The notes beneath the pieces were generated by a model. That model worked only from the letters and a program-made list of their open reading frames with translations. It searched no databases and was not told the DNA's origin. The translations under genes and the position numbers were made by a program. A stretch of DNA of 64,000 nucleotides from Sorangium cellulosum So ce56 (lineage in GTDB: Bacteria > Myxococcota_A > Polyangia > Polyangiales > Polyangiaceae): the NCBI RefSeq assembly GCF_000067165.1, contig NC_010162.1, positions 124,001 to 188,000 on the forward strand, in the 5' to 3' direction. How positions within the stretch are numbered: position 1 is the stretch's first letter; the number at the start of each line of letters is the position of its first letter. Below, piece after piece: positions 47,391-56,217 of this stretch.

Positions 47391-47489
47391 TGGGGCTGCC
47401 CCCCACGTCGCTGGCGGAGGTGGTTGGCGCCGCTCGGCGGAGCGGCGCGACGCCCGGCGCGTGGCTTGCTATGTTTGCGCGACCAGCCG

Positions 47490-48491
47490 ATGCGCCGCTC
47501 CAACGCCACGCCCACGACGCCGCCCAGCTCGCCCGCCCAGGCGGAGCCGGCCCCCCAGCGCGACGGCCGGACGACGAGCACACCGCGCCGCGGGGCTCGC
47601 CTCGGCGACGTCCTCGCTGCGACCGATTTCTCGCCGGGCGCTCTCGCGGCGATCGAGCGCGCCGCGCGCCTCCCCCTCTCGGCCGGCAGCACCTTGCACC
47701 TCGTTCACGTGCTGCCAGCGCCCGCCTCGGCCGCGGAGGGCGAGAGCGCGGAGCAGGCCGCGCGCCGATCGCTCGACGAGATCGCTGCCCGCGCCCTCGA
47801 CGTCGCCCGAGGCGCGGGGAACGCGGGTCTACAGGTCGCCCCGAGCGTGCTCGTCGGCAGAGAGTTCGTCGAGATCATCCGTCATGCGCGCAGCCGCGGC
47901 GCGGAGCTGATCGTCCTCGGCAGGCACGGGGAGCGCTCGATCCTCGATCTCCTGCTCGGGTCGACGGCCGAGCTCACCGTCCGTCACGCCGACACTCCCG
48001 TGCTCGTCGTACAGCGACCCTCCGTCGGCGCCTACAGGCGGCCGCTGCTCGCCGTCGAGCTCTCGGACGTCGCGCTCCGGAGCGCCGCGCTCGCGACGAA
48101 GGTCATCGACCCCGAGGTGAGCCGCATCCGCGCGATCCACGCCTACCACGTGCCCTTCGAGGACAGGATGGCGCTCGCCCTCCCCTCGATCGAGTTCGCG
48201 GCCTACAAGGCTCGATACCATGACGACGCGCGCGCCGGCCTCCGGCGCCTCCTCGACTCGTTCGACGGGCTCGGCGTGACGTGGGAGTCGTCGGTCCGGC
48301 GCGGCGACGCGAGGCGCGCGATCGTCCGCGAAGCCGGGCGGTGGAAGGCCGATCTCATCATCATGGGCACGCACGGGCGCTCGGGGATCTCGCGCGCTCT
48401 CCTGGGCAGCGTGGCCGAATCCGTCATGCGCTCGGCGCCGTGCGACGTGCTGGTCGCGCGCCCCTCCACGTTCGTGCTGGAGCTGCCCTGA
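47490..48491 (+). CDS. Tandem universal stress protein (two UspA domains)
   Basis: 333 residues. A disordered Pro/Thr-rich start (MRRSNATPTTPPSSPAQAEP) precedes two Usp domains. Domain 1 (about 43-185) begins DVLAATDFSPGALAAIERAA and has the ATP-loop GRHGERSILDLLLGSTAELT. Domain 2 (about 190-333) ends with IIMGTHGRSGISRALLGSVA and PCDVLVARPS. Both carry the G-2x-G-9x-G(S/T) nucleotide-binding pattern. Such proteins sense ATP/AMP under stress. The start at 47490 is the first ATG before the domain. It lies 151 bases upstream of a permease gene on the same strand. Confidence 0.9.
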   Translation: MRRSNATPTTPPSSPAQAEPAPQRDGRTTSTPRRGARLGDVLAATDFSPGALAAIERAARLPLSAGSTLHLVHVLPAPASAAEGESAEQAARRSLDEIAARALDVARGAGNAGLQVAPSVLVGREFVEIIRHARSRGAELIVLGRHGERSILDLLLGSTAELTVRHADTPVLVVQRPSVGAYRRPLLAVELSDVALRSAALATKVIDPEVSRIRAIHAYHVPFEDRMALALPSIEFAAYKARYHDDARAGLRRLLDSFDGLGVTWESSVRRGDARRAIVREAGRWKADLIIMGTHGRSGISRALLGSVAESVMRSAPCDVLVARPSTFVLELP

Positions 48492-48642
48492 ACGGCGCGG
48501 CGGCGGAGCATGCTCCGGCGGCGCCTGGCTGGACGCGCGCGTCGACTCGACCTGCCGAGGGCAAGACGGCGCGAGCGCCGGTGAGACGGTGAGGCGATAG
48601 GGGGTTGGATCTGCGGCCCCCTCGGCTAGGCTCCGCCGTCGC

Positions 48643-50481
48643 ATGATGCCGGAAGCCGCCCTCACGTTGGCCATCCTCGGAGCCACGATCGTCCTGTTCG
48701 TGAGCGATCGCCTGCGGCTCGACCTCGTGGCGATGATGTCCTTGCTCGCGCTCACCCTCTCCGGCGTCACCACGGTCTCGGACGCGCTCGCCGGGTTCAG
48801 CAACCCGGCCGTGCTCATGATAGCTGGCCTGTTCATCGTGGGGGCCGCGCTGACGGACACCGGCGTCGCCGACTGGCTGGGCCACCGCCTCGAGCGCGTC
48901 GCGGGATCGGGAGAGGCGAGGGTGATGGTGGTCGTGATGGGGGCGACGGCGCTCCTGTCCGCCTTCATGAGCTCCACAGGGACCGTGGCGATCCTCCTGC
49001 CGGTGGTGGGGACCCTCGCGTTGAAGCGCGGAATCGCGCCCGCGAGGCTCCTCATGCCCGTGGCGTTCGCCGCGCACCTCGGGAGCAACCTTACGCTCAT
49101 CAGCACGCCGCCGAACCTCCTCGTGAGCGACGCCCTCCGTGAGGCGGGGCGCGAGCCATTTCGCTTCTTCAGCTTCATCGTCCCCGGCCTCGCCGTGCTC
49201 GTGATCGGCGTGGCCTACGTCGTGTCGCTCGGTCGTCGCATGCTCCCTGGCAAGGCGGACGCGGCGGACGCGGGCGCGCCGCGCTCGCTCACGCTGGGCG
49301 ATCTCGCGATGGAGTACGAGCTCGACACGTCGCTGCGCGCTTTGCGCGTCACCGCGCGCTCGAAGCTCGCCGGCCTCACGCTCGGCGCCGCGAACCTCCG
49401 CGCCGACTTCGGCGTGACCGTGGTGGGGATCGCGCACGCCGGGCCTCGTGGCCCCTTGGCCAAGCGCGTCGTTCCGCACGCCGTGTTCGTCGTGGGCGAC
49501 GAGCTGCGCGTGCTCGGGAGCGACAGCGCGATCGCCGTGCTCGCGGAGCGCTTCGGGCTCGAAGCGCTCCCGGAGCGCCCCGTCTTCTCGTTGCCCGACG
49601 AAGAGTCCATGTGTGAGGTCGTGCTCCCGCGGCGCTCCCAGCTGGCGGGACAGACCCTGCGGGAAGCCAAGTTCCGCGATCGCTACCGCGCCAACGTGCT
49701 CGCGATCCGCCGAGGCGGAGGATCGCTGCCGGTGTTCCATGCGACGCCCGAGCTGCGCGATCTCAAGCTCCGCGCCGGCGATACGCTCCTCGTGAAAGGG
49801 CGGCAGAAGCACCTGAGGAACCTCCGCGACGAGCGGCGGGATCTCGTGCTCGTCGCCGAGCCCGACGCGCCGAGCGCCGTGCTCGTCGATCGCAAGCGCG
49901 CCCTCGCCGCCGTGGGGGTCACCCTGGGTATGCTCGTCGTCATGGCGTTCGGGTGGCTGCCCAACGTGGTCGCCGTGCTGCTCGCCGCGGTCTTCCTGGT
50001 GCTCGCGCGGTGCGTGCGCCCGGCGGACGCCTACCGCGCCGTGAACTGGGAGAGCGTCGTGCTCATCGCGGGGATGATCCCCGTCTCCACGGCGCTGGAG
50101 CGCACCGGGGCGATGGGGGCCGCCGTGTCCGCGGTCGAGGCGCTCCTGACCGGGGCGCGGCCCACGGTGGTCCTCGGCTTGCTCGTCCTCTTCACCTCGG
50201 CCCTCGGGATGGTCCTCTCCAACACAACGACGGCCTTGCTCATGGCCCCCCTGGCGGTTCGTCTGGCCGGCGCGCTGGGCCTCGCGCCAGAGCCATTCCT
50301 CATCGGCGTCGCGTTCGCGTCCTCCGCGGCGTTCGCCACGCCGATCGCCTCTCCGGTGAACGTCCTGGTGATCGCGCCAGGCGGCTATCGCTTCAACGAT
50401 TTCACGCGCGTGGGGCTGCCGCTGCAGCTCCTGGTGCTCGCGACCACCGTCATCGTCGTCCCGCTCGTGTGGGGCTTCTGA
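48643..50481 (+). CDS. SLC13/DASS-type permease with two TrkA-C (RCK-C) domains
   Basis: 612 residues. N-terminal membrane spans (ALTLAILGATIVLFVSDRLR; NPAVLMIAGLFIVGAALTDT; AFMSSTGTVAILLPVVGTLA) include SNLTLISTPPNLLVS, a substrate/Na+ site motif. Two cytoplasmic RCK-C domains sit in the middle (about 225-300 and 315-405; SKLAGLTLGAANLRADFGVT, SQLAGQTLREAKFRDRYRAN). The second transport half has LVLFTSALGMVLSNTTTALL and ATPIASPVNVLVIAPGGYRF. This is the CitMHS/YbiR-like layout for anion or dicarboxylate uptake; the substrate is not deducible. ATG 48643 or the following codon (MM) can be the start. Confidence 0.88.
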   Translation: MMPEAALTLAILGATIVLFVSDRLRLDLVAMMSLLALTLSGVTTVSDALAGFSNPAVLMIAGLFIVGAALTDTGVADWLGHRLERVAGSGEARVMVVVMGATALLSAFMSSTGTVAILLPVVGTLALKRGIAPARLLMPVAFAAHLGSNLTLISTPPNLLVSDALREAGREPFRFFSFIVPGLAVLVIGVAYVVSLGRRMLPGKADAADAGAPRSLTLGDLAMEYELDTSLRALRVTARSKLAGLTLGAANLRADFGVTVVGIAHAGPRGPLAKRVVPHAVFVVGDELRVLGSDSAIAVLAERFGLEALPERPVFSLPDEESMCEVVLPRRSQLAGQTLREAKFRDRYRANVLAIRRGGGSLPVFHATPELRDLKLRAGDTLLVKGRQKHLRNLRDERRDLVLVAEPDAPSAVLVDRKRALAAVGVTLGMLVVMAFGWLPNVVAVLLAAVFLVLARCVRPADAYRAVNWESVVLIAGMIPVSTALERTGAMGAAVSAVEALLTGARPTVVLGLLVLFTSALGMVLSNTTTALLMAPLAVRLAGALGLAPEPFLIGVAFASSAAFATPIASPVNVLVIAPGGYRFNDFTRVGLPLQLLVLATTVIVVPLVWGF

Positions 50482-50593
50482 CCGCGGCGATTCGCCCTGG
50501 ATATCCTCGAATCGTTTCACTTTTCCTTCCCCCCATTCCTCGATATCCTCGGCGCGATCGTCCTCTGGACCATCGCCGGCGAGCCATTCATCC

Positions 50594-52240
50594 ATGCCTG
50601 AACCCGTCATCCGCAATCCGATCCTGCCGGGCTTCAACCCCGATCCGTCCATCGTCCGCGTCGGCGACGACTACTACGTCGCGACCTCGACCTTCGAGTG
50701 GTACCCCGGCGTGCAGATCCACCACTCGCGCGACCTCGTGCACTGGCGCCTGCTCTCGCGCCCGCTCAACCGCGCGAGCCAGTTGAACCTGCTTGGCGAC
50801 GGCGATTCGTGCGGCGTCTGGGCGCCGTGCCTGACGTATGCGGATGGCCTGTTCTGGCTGATCTACACCGACGTGAAGCGCTACGGCCGGACCACCGTCG
50901 GGGGCGCGTCCGGCGCGTCCATGCGCGACTTCCACAACTACCTGGTGACCAGCCCCACCGTCGACGGCGAGTGGTCCGATCCCGTTCATCTCAACTCGAG
51001 CGGCTTCGACCCCTCGCTGTTCCACGACGAAGACGGCCGCAAGTATCTGAGCAACATGCTGTGGGACCACCGGCCCGGCCGCAATCGCTTCGCCGGCATC
51101 GTGCTCCAGGAATACTCGCACGCCGAGCGCAAGCTCATCGGGCCTGTCACGAACATCTTCAAAGGCACGCCGATCGGCTACACCGAAGGTCCGCACATCT
51201 ACAAGCGCGGCGGCTACTACTATCTGATCACCGCCGAGGGCGGCACGTACCAGGGCCACGCCGTCACCATGGCGCGCTCCCGTGACCTCACCGGCCCGTA
51301 CGAGCTGCACCCCGAGACGTACATCCTGACCTCGCGCGCTCGCGCCGACGTCGCGCTGCAGCGCGCGGGCCACGCTGACCTTTGCGATACGCCGTCGGGC
51401 GACGTGTACATGGTCCACCTGTGCAGCCGTCCCATCCCGAACCGCGGGCGCTCGACGCTCGGCCGCGAGACCGCGATCCAGAGGATGGTCTGGTCGGACG
51501 ACGGCTGGCTTCGCACGGCCGATGGTGAAGGTATCCCGCGCGTCGAGGTCCCAGCCCCCGGCCTGCCCGCGCATCCCTTCCCAGCCCGGGCCGCGCGCGA
51601 GGACTTCGATTCACCGCAGCTGCCGATCGACTTCCAGTGGCTGCGCTCGCCCTATCCCGACGAGCTGTTCAGCCTCACCGCACGTCCCGGTCATCTCCGG
51701 CTCTACGGCCGCGAGACGCTCGGCAGCCTGTTCCGCCAGTCGCTCGTCGCGCGCCGCCAGCAGGCGCACTGCTACACCGCGGTCACGTCGGTCGACTTCA
51801 CGCCCGAGCATTATCAGCAGATGGCCGGGCTCATCTGCTACTACAACACGAGCAAGTTCCATTACCTGCACATCTCGCACGAGGAGACGGTCGGGCGCTA
51901 TCTCCGGATCATGTCGGCGATCCCGGATGGGGTCATGGCGGACGCCTTCACCGCACCCGTCCCCATCCCGGGCACCTCGCCCGTGCACCTGCGCGCCGAG
52001 CTCGACCACGACCGGCTCTACTTCGCCTACAGCCTCGACGGTACGGACTGGAGCTGGTTCCCGGAGCACCTGGACGCCAGCATCCTCTCGGACGAGGCCT
52101 CCGCGCCCGGCCTTCCCAACTTCACCGGCGCGTTCGTCGGCATGGCGTGCCAGGACATGTCGGGTACCGGGCGCCCAGCCGATTTCGACTACTTCGAGTA
52201 CCGCGAGCGCGAGTACCTGATCGACCCCAGGCGCCCGTAG
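50594..52240 (+). CDS. GH43 glycoside hydrolase, beta-xylosidase-like
   Basis: 548 residues. The five-bladed propeller contains the three GH43 acids: Asp17 in GFNPDPSIVR (base), Asp in SSGFDPSLFHDEDGR (pKa modulator) and Glu in GYTEGPHIYKRGGYY (acid). TSTFEWYPGVQIHHSRDLVH is typical of subfamily 11-type xylosidases. The C-terminal 200 residues are the associated beta-sandwich (QMAGLICYYNTSKFHYLHIS). There is no signal peptide, so it probably trims imported xylo-oligosaccharides in the cytoplasm. It is not in a visible polysaccharide-use locus. Confidence 0.95.
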   Translation: MPEPVIRNPILPGFNPDPSIVRVGDDYYVATSTFEWYPGVQIHHSRDLVHWRLLSRPLNRASQLNLLGDGDSCGVWAPCLTYADGLFWLIYTDVKRYGRTTVGGASGASMRDFHNYLVTSPTVDGEWSDPVHLNSSGFDPSLFHDEDGRKYLSNMLWDHRPGRNRFAGIVLQEYSHAERKLIGPVTNIFKGTPIGYTEGPHIYKRGGYYYLITAEGGTYQGHAVTMARSRDLTGPYELHPETYILTSRARADVALQRAGHADLCDTPSGDVYMVHLCSRPIPNRGRSTLGRETAIQRMVWSDDGWLRTADGEGIPRVEVPAPGLPAHPFPARAAREDFDSPQLPIDFQWLRSPYPDELFSLTARPGHLRLYGRETLGSLFRQSLVARRQQAHCYTAVTSVDFTPEHYQQMAGLICYYNTSKFHYLHISHEETVGRYLRIMSAIPDGVMADAFTAPVPIPGTSPVHLRAELDHDRLYFAYSLDGTDWSWFPEHLDASILSDEASAPGLPNFTGAFVGMACQDMSGTGRPADFDYFEYREREYLIDPRRP

Positions 52241-52262
52241 CGTCACTTTCCCACGAGGGAGG

Positions 52263-52289
52263 CGGGTTAAGAACCTCGTTGTTGACCCG
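52263..52289. terminator. Candidate terminator between GH43 and TonB-like genes
   Basis: CGGGTTAA (52263) pairs with TTGACCCG (ending 52289) through one G-T wobble, with an 11-base loop. It sits between two convergent stop codons (52240 and 52296). Confidence 0.45.
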
Positions 52290-52295
52290 GGGCCC

Positions 52296-53702
52296 TCAAG
52301 GCTCCTTCTTCTTCTTCCACTTCTTCTTTTTTGGCGGCGGCAGCTTCGTCTTCTTCGGGTCCTTGGGCGCCCACGGGACGCGCGTGTCGATCGGCAGGAT
52401 GTCCTCGTGCGGCAGGGCGCGCTCGCCCTCGCGCTTCACCGCGAACGACGCCGAGACCACGTTGACCTTGTGCGCGCCGAGGTCGGACAGATCGCCCTTG
52501 GCGCGGAGCCCGACAGGGATGCAGAACCTCCTCTTTCGCTCTTCTTCATCCATGTCGCCCGCCGGCGGCGCCCCGTCGCCCGGGCCGCGCAGCTGGCCGA
52601 GCCGACTCGGGTCCTCCATCGCCAGCTGGAGCTGCTCGAGCACCTCCTCGGCGCACACGAGCTCCGGCTTGGGCTTCTTCTTGCTGCCGGACGGATACTG
52701 CACCTTGGACTGGACCTTGACCGTGACGGTCACCGGCTGCCGGTCAGGCCCCATCTGCAGCGCGCTCCCCGCGAGCGCGCCCTTGGCCCCGTCCACGATG
52801 CGATCCCACGTGGGGCCGTCCCCGGCCGACGCGCTCACCAGCCGGACGCCGAGGACCTGGCCGTCGGCGCCGAGCTTGACCTCGAAGGTCGCCCGCGCGT
52901 CGAGGGGCGCGGCCGAGGAGCGGACCATGTCCGCCAGGGTGCTCGCCACGGCGCCCGCGGCGGGGACGCTGATCCCCACGCTCTTGTCCTTGCTGTGCAG
53001 CGTCTCGTTCAGCACCGTGCCTGCGATCGCCGGATCCACGGGGCGGGCACGCGGGGCGGCCGTCGGGGCGGCGCGCGGCGCGTCGGGGCCGGGGAGCACG
53101 CCGGGCACGGTCCAGAGGGGCGTCCCGAGCCCTGGCGCGAGCGCGATGCCCCCGCCTTCGGCGGGCGGTGCCCCGCCGTACTCGTCGCCGGGCGGCGCCG
53201 TCGCCGGGGCCCCCGGGGCCTCCGCGGTGGGCGCCGGGGCCTCCGCGGTGGGCGTAGGAGACCCAGGAGCCTCGACGGCGGGCGCGGCGGCCTCGGTCGC
53301 AGGCCGGGCGGCGGCTTCGGCAGCGGGCGGCGCCGTCTCCGGAGGCGCGGCCTTCGGCTCGGCGGCGCGGGCGGCCGGCGCCGGCCTCGCGCGCTCCACC
53401 GAGGCGACCTTGGCCGCCGCGGCGCCCGGCGCGGGCGCCGGCGCCTTCTCGGCCGGAGCGGCCTTGCCGATCTCGCCGGCCGCCTCCGGCTCGTCCGCGA
53501 CCGGCTCGCCCCCGGCAGGCGCCGCGGGTGCGGCCTGGGAAGCCGGTGGCTCCAGCTCGAAATCGATGCCATCCACGATCGCGGACGGCTCGGCAGGGCC
53601 CTCCGGAGGCCGCTCCGGCGTCGGCGCGACGAGGATCGCGGCGTGCGCCGCGACCGCCATGGCCAGGGCCACGGCATCGCGCCCCCGCAGGGAGATGCTC
53701 AC
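52296..53702 (-). CDS. TonB-like periplasm-spanning protein, Pro/Ala-rich
   Basis: 468 residues. A single N-terminal membrane anchor (AVALAMAVAAHAAILVA, about residues 10-27) with a histidine, as in TonB, is followed by 220 residues of Pro/Ala/Glu spacer (TPTAEAPAPTAEAPGAPATA). A TonB-C-like fold comes next (ARATFEVKLGADGQVLGVRL then VSASAGDGPTWDRIVDGAKG). Beyond it are 110 unassigned residues and a strongly basic end (KLPPPKKKKWKKKKEP). The spanning layout suggests energy transduction or envelope bridging. No exbB/exbD genes are adjacent. The polylysine tail is unusual and could contact lipopolysaccharide or peptidoglycan. Confidence 0.65.
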   Translation of the reverse strand: MSISLRGRDAVALAMAVAAHAAILVAPTPERPPEGPAEPSAIVDGIDFELEPPASQAAPAAPAGGEPVADEPEAAGEIGKAAPAEKAPAPAPGAAAAKVASVERARPAPAARAAEPKAAPPETAPPAAEAAARPATEAAAPAVEAPGSPTPTAEAPAPTAEAPGAPATAPPGDEYGGAPPAEGGGIALAPGLGTPLWTVPGVLPGPDAPRAAPTAAPRARPVDPAIAGTVLNETLHSKDKSVGISVPAAGAVASTLADMVRSSAAPLDARATFEVKLGADGQVLGVRLVSASAGDGPTWDRIVDGAKGALAGSALQMGPDRQPVTVTVKVQSKVQYPSGSKKKPKPELVCAEEVLEQLQLAMEDPSRLGQLRGPGDGAPPAGDMDEEERKRRFCIPVGLRAKGDLSDLGAHKVNVVSASFAVKREGERALPHEDILPIDTRVPWAPKDPKKTKLPPPKKKKWKKKKEP

Positions 53703-53890
53703 CGCCTCCTCGTGTCAAGGCAAGCGCGCATTGGCCAGGTCTAGCACGCCCTCCGGCGCGCGGACCGGCATCCCCGGTGGTTCCCTGCCCACCGTCATGC
53801 AAAGCACGATCGCGGCGCGGCGACCGCGAGCACGCTGCGCGGCCGGGGAGGCCGGGGGTGAGGGGATCGCTCCACCCTGCGGGAATGATG

Positions 53891-53962
53891 GAACCGCCAA
53901 GACGCCAGAAGACGCCAAGATTTTTGTGTTTTTCTTGGCGTCTTCCGGCGACTTGGCGGTTC
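53891..53962. repeat. Long hairpin element, 30-bp arms of CGCCAAG-type sequence
   Basis: Left arm 53891-53920 begins GAACCGCCAAGACGCC and ends GAAGACGCCAAGA. Right arm 53933-53962 is its reverse complement except at two positions. The loop is TTTTTGTGTTTT. The arms themselves are built from CGCCAAGA-like sub-repeats. It lies 109 bases beyond the metG stop, within the 369-base gap 53703-54071, and no gene is seen there. It could be a terminator for metG, a REP/MITE-like element, or both. I have an unverified memory of similar CTTGGCG/CGCCAAG hairpins scattered in several high-GC genomes. Confidence 0.85.
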
Positions 53963-54071
53963 AAAAGACCCCACCTGCGGCCAAGTCCCCCACCACCAGA
54001 GGCCGGTGTTTCGCTCCCGTCGTATCGTTGCGCTGTAAGCTGCGCTGAAGATCGCGTGCCGACGTGCGGTA

Positions 54072-56162
54072 TCAGAACACCGGCGTGCCCGGCGCGGCGT
54101 CCTCGACCGTGATGGTGCGGACTCGCCCCTCGACCTCGGCGGTCAGCAGCATGCCTTCGGACACGAGCCCTTTGCCGAAGTCGCGCGGCGGCAGGTTGCA
54201 GATGACGACGATCCGCTTGCCCACCAGCTCTTCCGGGGCGTAGCTCGCCGCGATGCCCGAGATGATGCGCCGCGGAGCGCCGTCGCCGGTGTCGACCCGC
54301 AGATCGAGCAGCCGGTCCTTCTTCTTCACGCGCTCAGCGCTCGTGACCACGCCGATCCGGAGGTCCAGCCGGGCGAAATCGTCGAACGCCACAGGGCTCT
54401 TGCCCTGGCGCGCCGGCGGGGCGGCCACCTCGGCGCCGCCGCTCGCCGCGGGCGCGGCCTTCGAATCGGCCTTCGCGCCGGCCTGCGCATCGACCTTCGC
54501 GCCAGCCTTCGCGTCGGCCTTCCCCGGCTCGGCGTCCGGCCGCGGCGGGGCGAACCGGGCGAGCAGCTCGGCCTCTTTCTCCTTCTCGAGGCGCGGGAAG
54601 ATGGGCGAGCCCCTGTGGAGCTTCTCGCCCGGCGCTCGCGAGGGGAGCGCCATCGGCCAGCGATCGCTGCCCTCCTCGAACGCGATCGGCGGCAGCCCGA
54701 GCTGCTCGCGCATCCTGCCCGCCACGACCGGCATCACGGGGGAAATCATCACGCTGATCGCCTCGAGCTGCTCGATCAACGTCGCGATGATCGTCCCGAG
54801 GCGCGCCGGGTCCGTCTTCTTGGCCACCCACGGAGCGGCCTTGTCGATGTAGAGGTTCGCCGCGGCGATCACCGTCCAGATCGCGTCGAGCGCGCGCGTC
54901 GGCTGGTTCGCGTCGAACGCCGTCGCCGCGGCCGCCGCGGCCTGCCGCTGCGCCCCGGCGAGCTCCTCCTCGAGCGGGCCCAACGCCCCCTTCGCGGGGA
55001 CCTCCTCGGCGAACGGGAGCACGCGATTCAGCAGGTTGCCGAGCGCGTTGCCGAGCTCCGAGCCATACCGCGACAGCACGTCCTGGAGGCTGAAGTCGCC
55101 GTCCTGGCCGAACGAGATCGCGCGCATCAGGCAATACCGCACCACGTCCACCCCGACGAGGGGCGCGCCGGCCGCCGCGCCCGGGCCGCCGGGCAGGGCC
55201 GCCGCGGCTGCCTCGGAGAGGGCGGTCGCCACCTCGACGGGGCTGATCGTGTTGCGGAGCGTCTTCGACATCTTCTGCCCGCTGTACGTGAGGAACCCGT
55301 GGGCGAAGACCTGGCGCGGCAGCTCCGCCTCGCCGTAGCCCGCCGAGAGCAGGAACGCGGGCCAGTAGACGGCGTGGAAGCGCAGGATGTCCTTGCCGAC
55401 GAGGTGCACGTCCGCGGGCCAGAAGCGCGTGTTGTCCTCCGGCTCCCGGAGGGCGGTCATGTAGTTCGCCAGCGCGTCGAACCAGACGTACATGACGTGC
55501 TTCGGGTCGTCGGGGACGGGGATGCCCCACTCGAACGTGGTGCGGGAGACCGACAGATCCTGGAGACCCTCGCGCACGAAGCTCACCACCTCGTTCAGGC
55601 GGCTCGCCGGCTGCACGAAGGTCGGGTTGCGCTTGTAGTAATCGAGCAGCGCGTCTCCGTACCTGGACAGGCGGAAGAAGTAGCTCTCTTCCTTGACGCT
55701 CTCGGCGGGCTTCTTGTGCAGCGGGCAGACGTTCCCGGGCTGCTCCAGATCCTTCTCGGTGTAGTAGGCCTCGCACCCGACGCAGTAGAGCCCCTCGTAG
55801 TGGCCGAGGTAGATGTCCCCGCGCGCCTTGATCCGGCTCCAGAGCTCCTGCACGGCCTTCTTGTGGCGCGGCTCGCTCGTGCGGATGAAGTCGTCGGGAG
55901 CGCAGCCGAGCTTCGGCCACGTGGCGCGGAAGACGGCGGCGATCTCGTCGGCGTGGGCGCCCGGCGCGACGCCGCGCGCCTCGGCGGCGCGCTGGATCTT
56001 GAGGCCGTGCTCGTCCGTGCCGGTGAGCATGCGGCTCTCGTGGCCGCGCAGCCGGTGGTAGCGGCACAGCACATCCGCGGCGATCGTCGTGTAGGCGGTG
56101 CCGAGGTGGGGGACGTCGTTGATGTAATAGATGGGCGTCGTGACGTAGAAGCGGCTCGCCAT
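54072..56162 (-). CDS. metG: Methionyl-tRNA synthetase
   Basis: 696 residues, full length. It charges tRNA-Met with methionine in the cytoplasm. The class I signature is HLGT in NDVPHLGTAYTTIAADVL (HIGH variant) and KMSKT in SGQKMSKTLRN. The zinc knuckle is CVGCEAYYTEKDLEQPGNVC then PLHKK. The anticodon-binding helical domain is around residues 385-555. A low-complexity Lys/Ala/Asp linker (KADAKAGAKVDAQAGAKADS) joins the C-terminal tRNA-binding (EMAPII/Trbp111-like) domain (FARLDLRIGVVTSAERVKKK; ICNLPPRDFGKGLVSEGMLL) used for dimerisation and tRNA capture. The ATG at 56162 is the family start. Confidence 0.97.
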   Translation of the reverse strand: MASRFYVTTPIYYINDVPHLGTAYTTIAADVLCRYHRLRGHESRMLTGTDEHGLKIQRAAEARGVAPGAHADEIAAVFRATWPKLGCAPDDFIRTSEPRHKKAVQELWSRIKARGDIYLGHYEGLYCVGCEAYYTEKDLEQPGNVCPLHKKPAESVKEESYFFRLSRYGDALLDYYKRNPTFVQPASRLNEVVSFVREGLQDLSVSRTTFEWGIPVPDDPKHVMYVWFDALANYMTALREPEDNTRFWPADVHLVGKDILRFHAVYWPAFLLSAGYGEAELPRQVFAHGFLTYSGQKMSKTLRNTISPVEVATALSEAAAAALPGGPGAAAGAPLVGVDVVRYCLMRAISFGQDGDFSLQDVLSRYGSELGNALGNLLNRVLPFAEEVPAKGALGPLEEELAGAQRQAAAAAATAFDANQPTRALDAIWTVIAAANLYIDKAAPWVAKKTDPARLGTIIATLIEQLEAISVMISPVMPVVAGRMREQLGLPPIAFEEGSDRWPMALPSRAPGEKLHRGSPIFPRLEKEKEAELLARFAPPRPDAEPGKADAKAGAKVDAQAGAKADSKAAPAASGGAEVAAPPARQGKSPVAFDDFARLDLRIGVVTSAERVKKKDRLLDLRVDTGDGAPRRIISGIAASYAPEELVGKRIVVICNLPPRDFGKGLVSEGMLLTAEVEGRVRTITVEDAAPGTPVF

Positions 56163-56217
56163 GGGAACGCCCTCTTAGCATGGGGCGCTCTCCCGCGGCG
56201 AGCCGGCGCGGCGCCGA

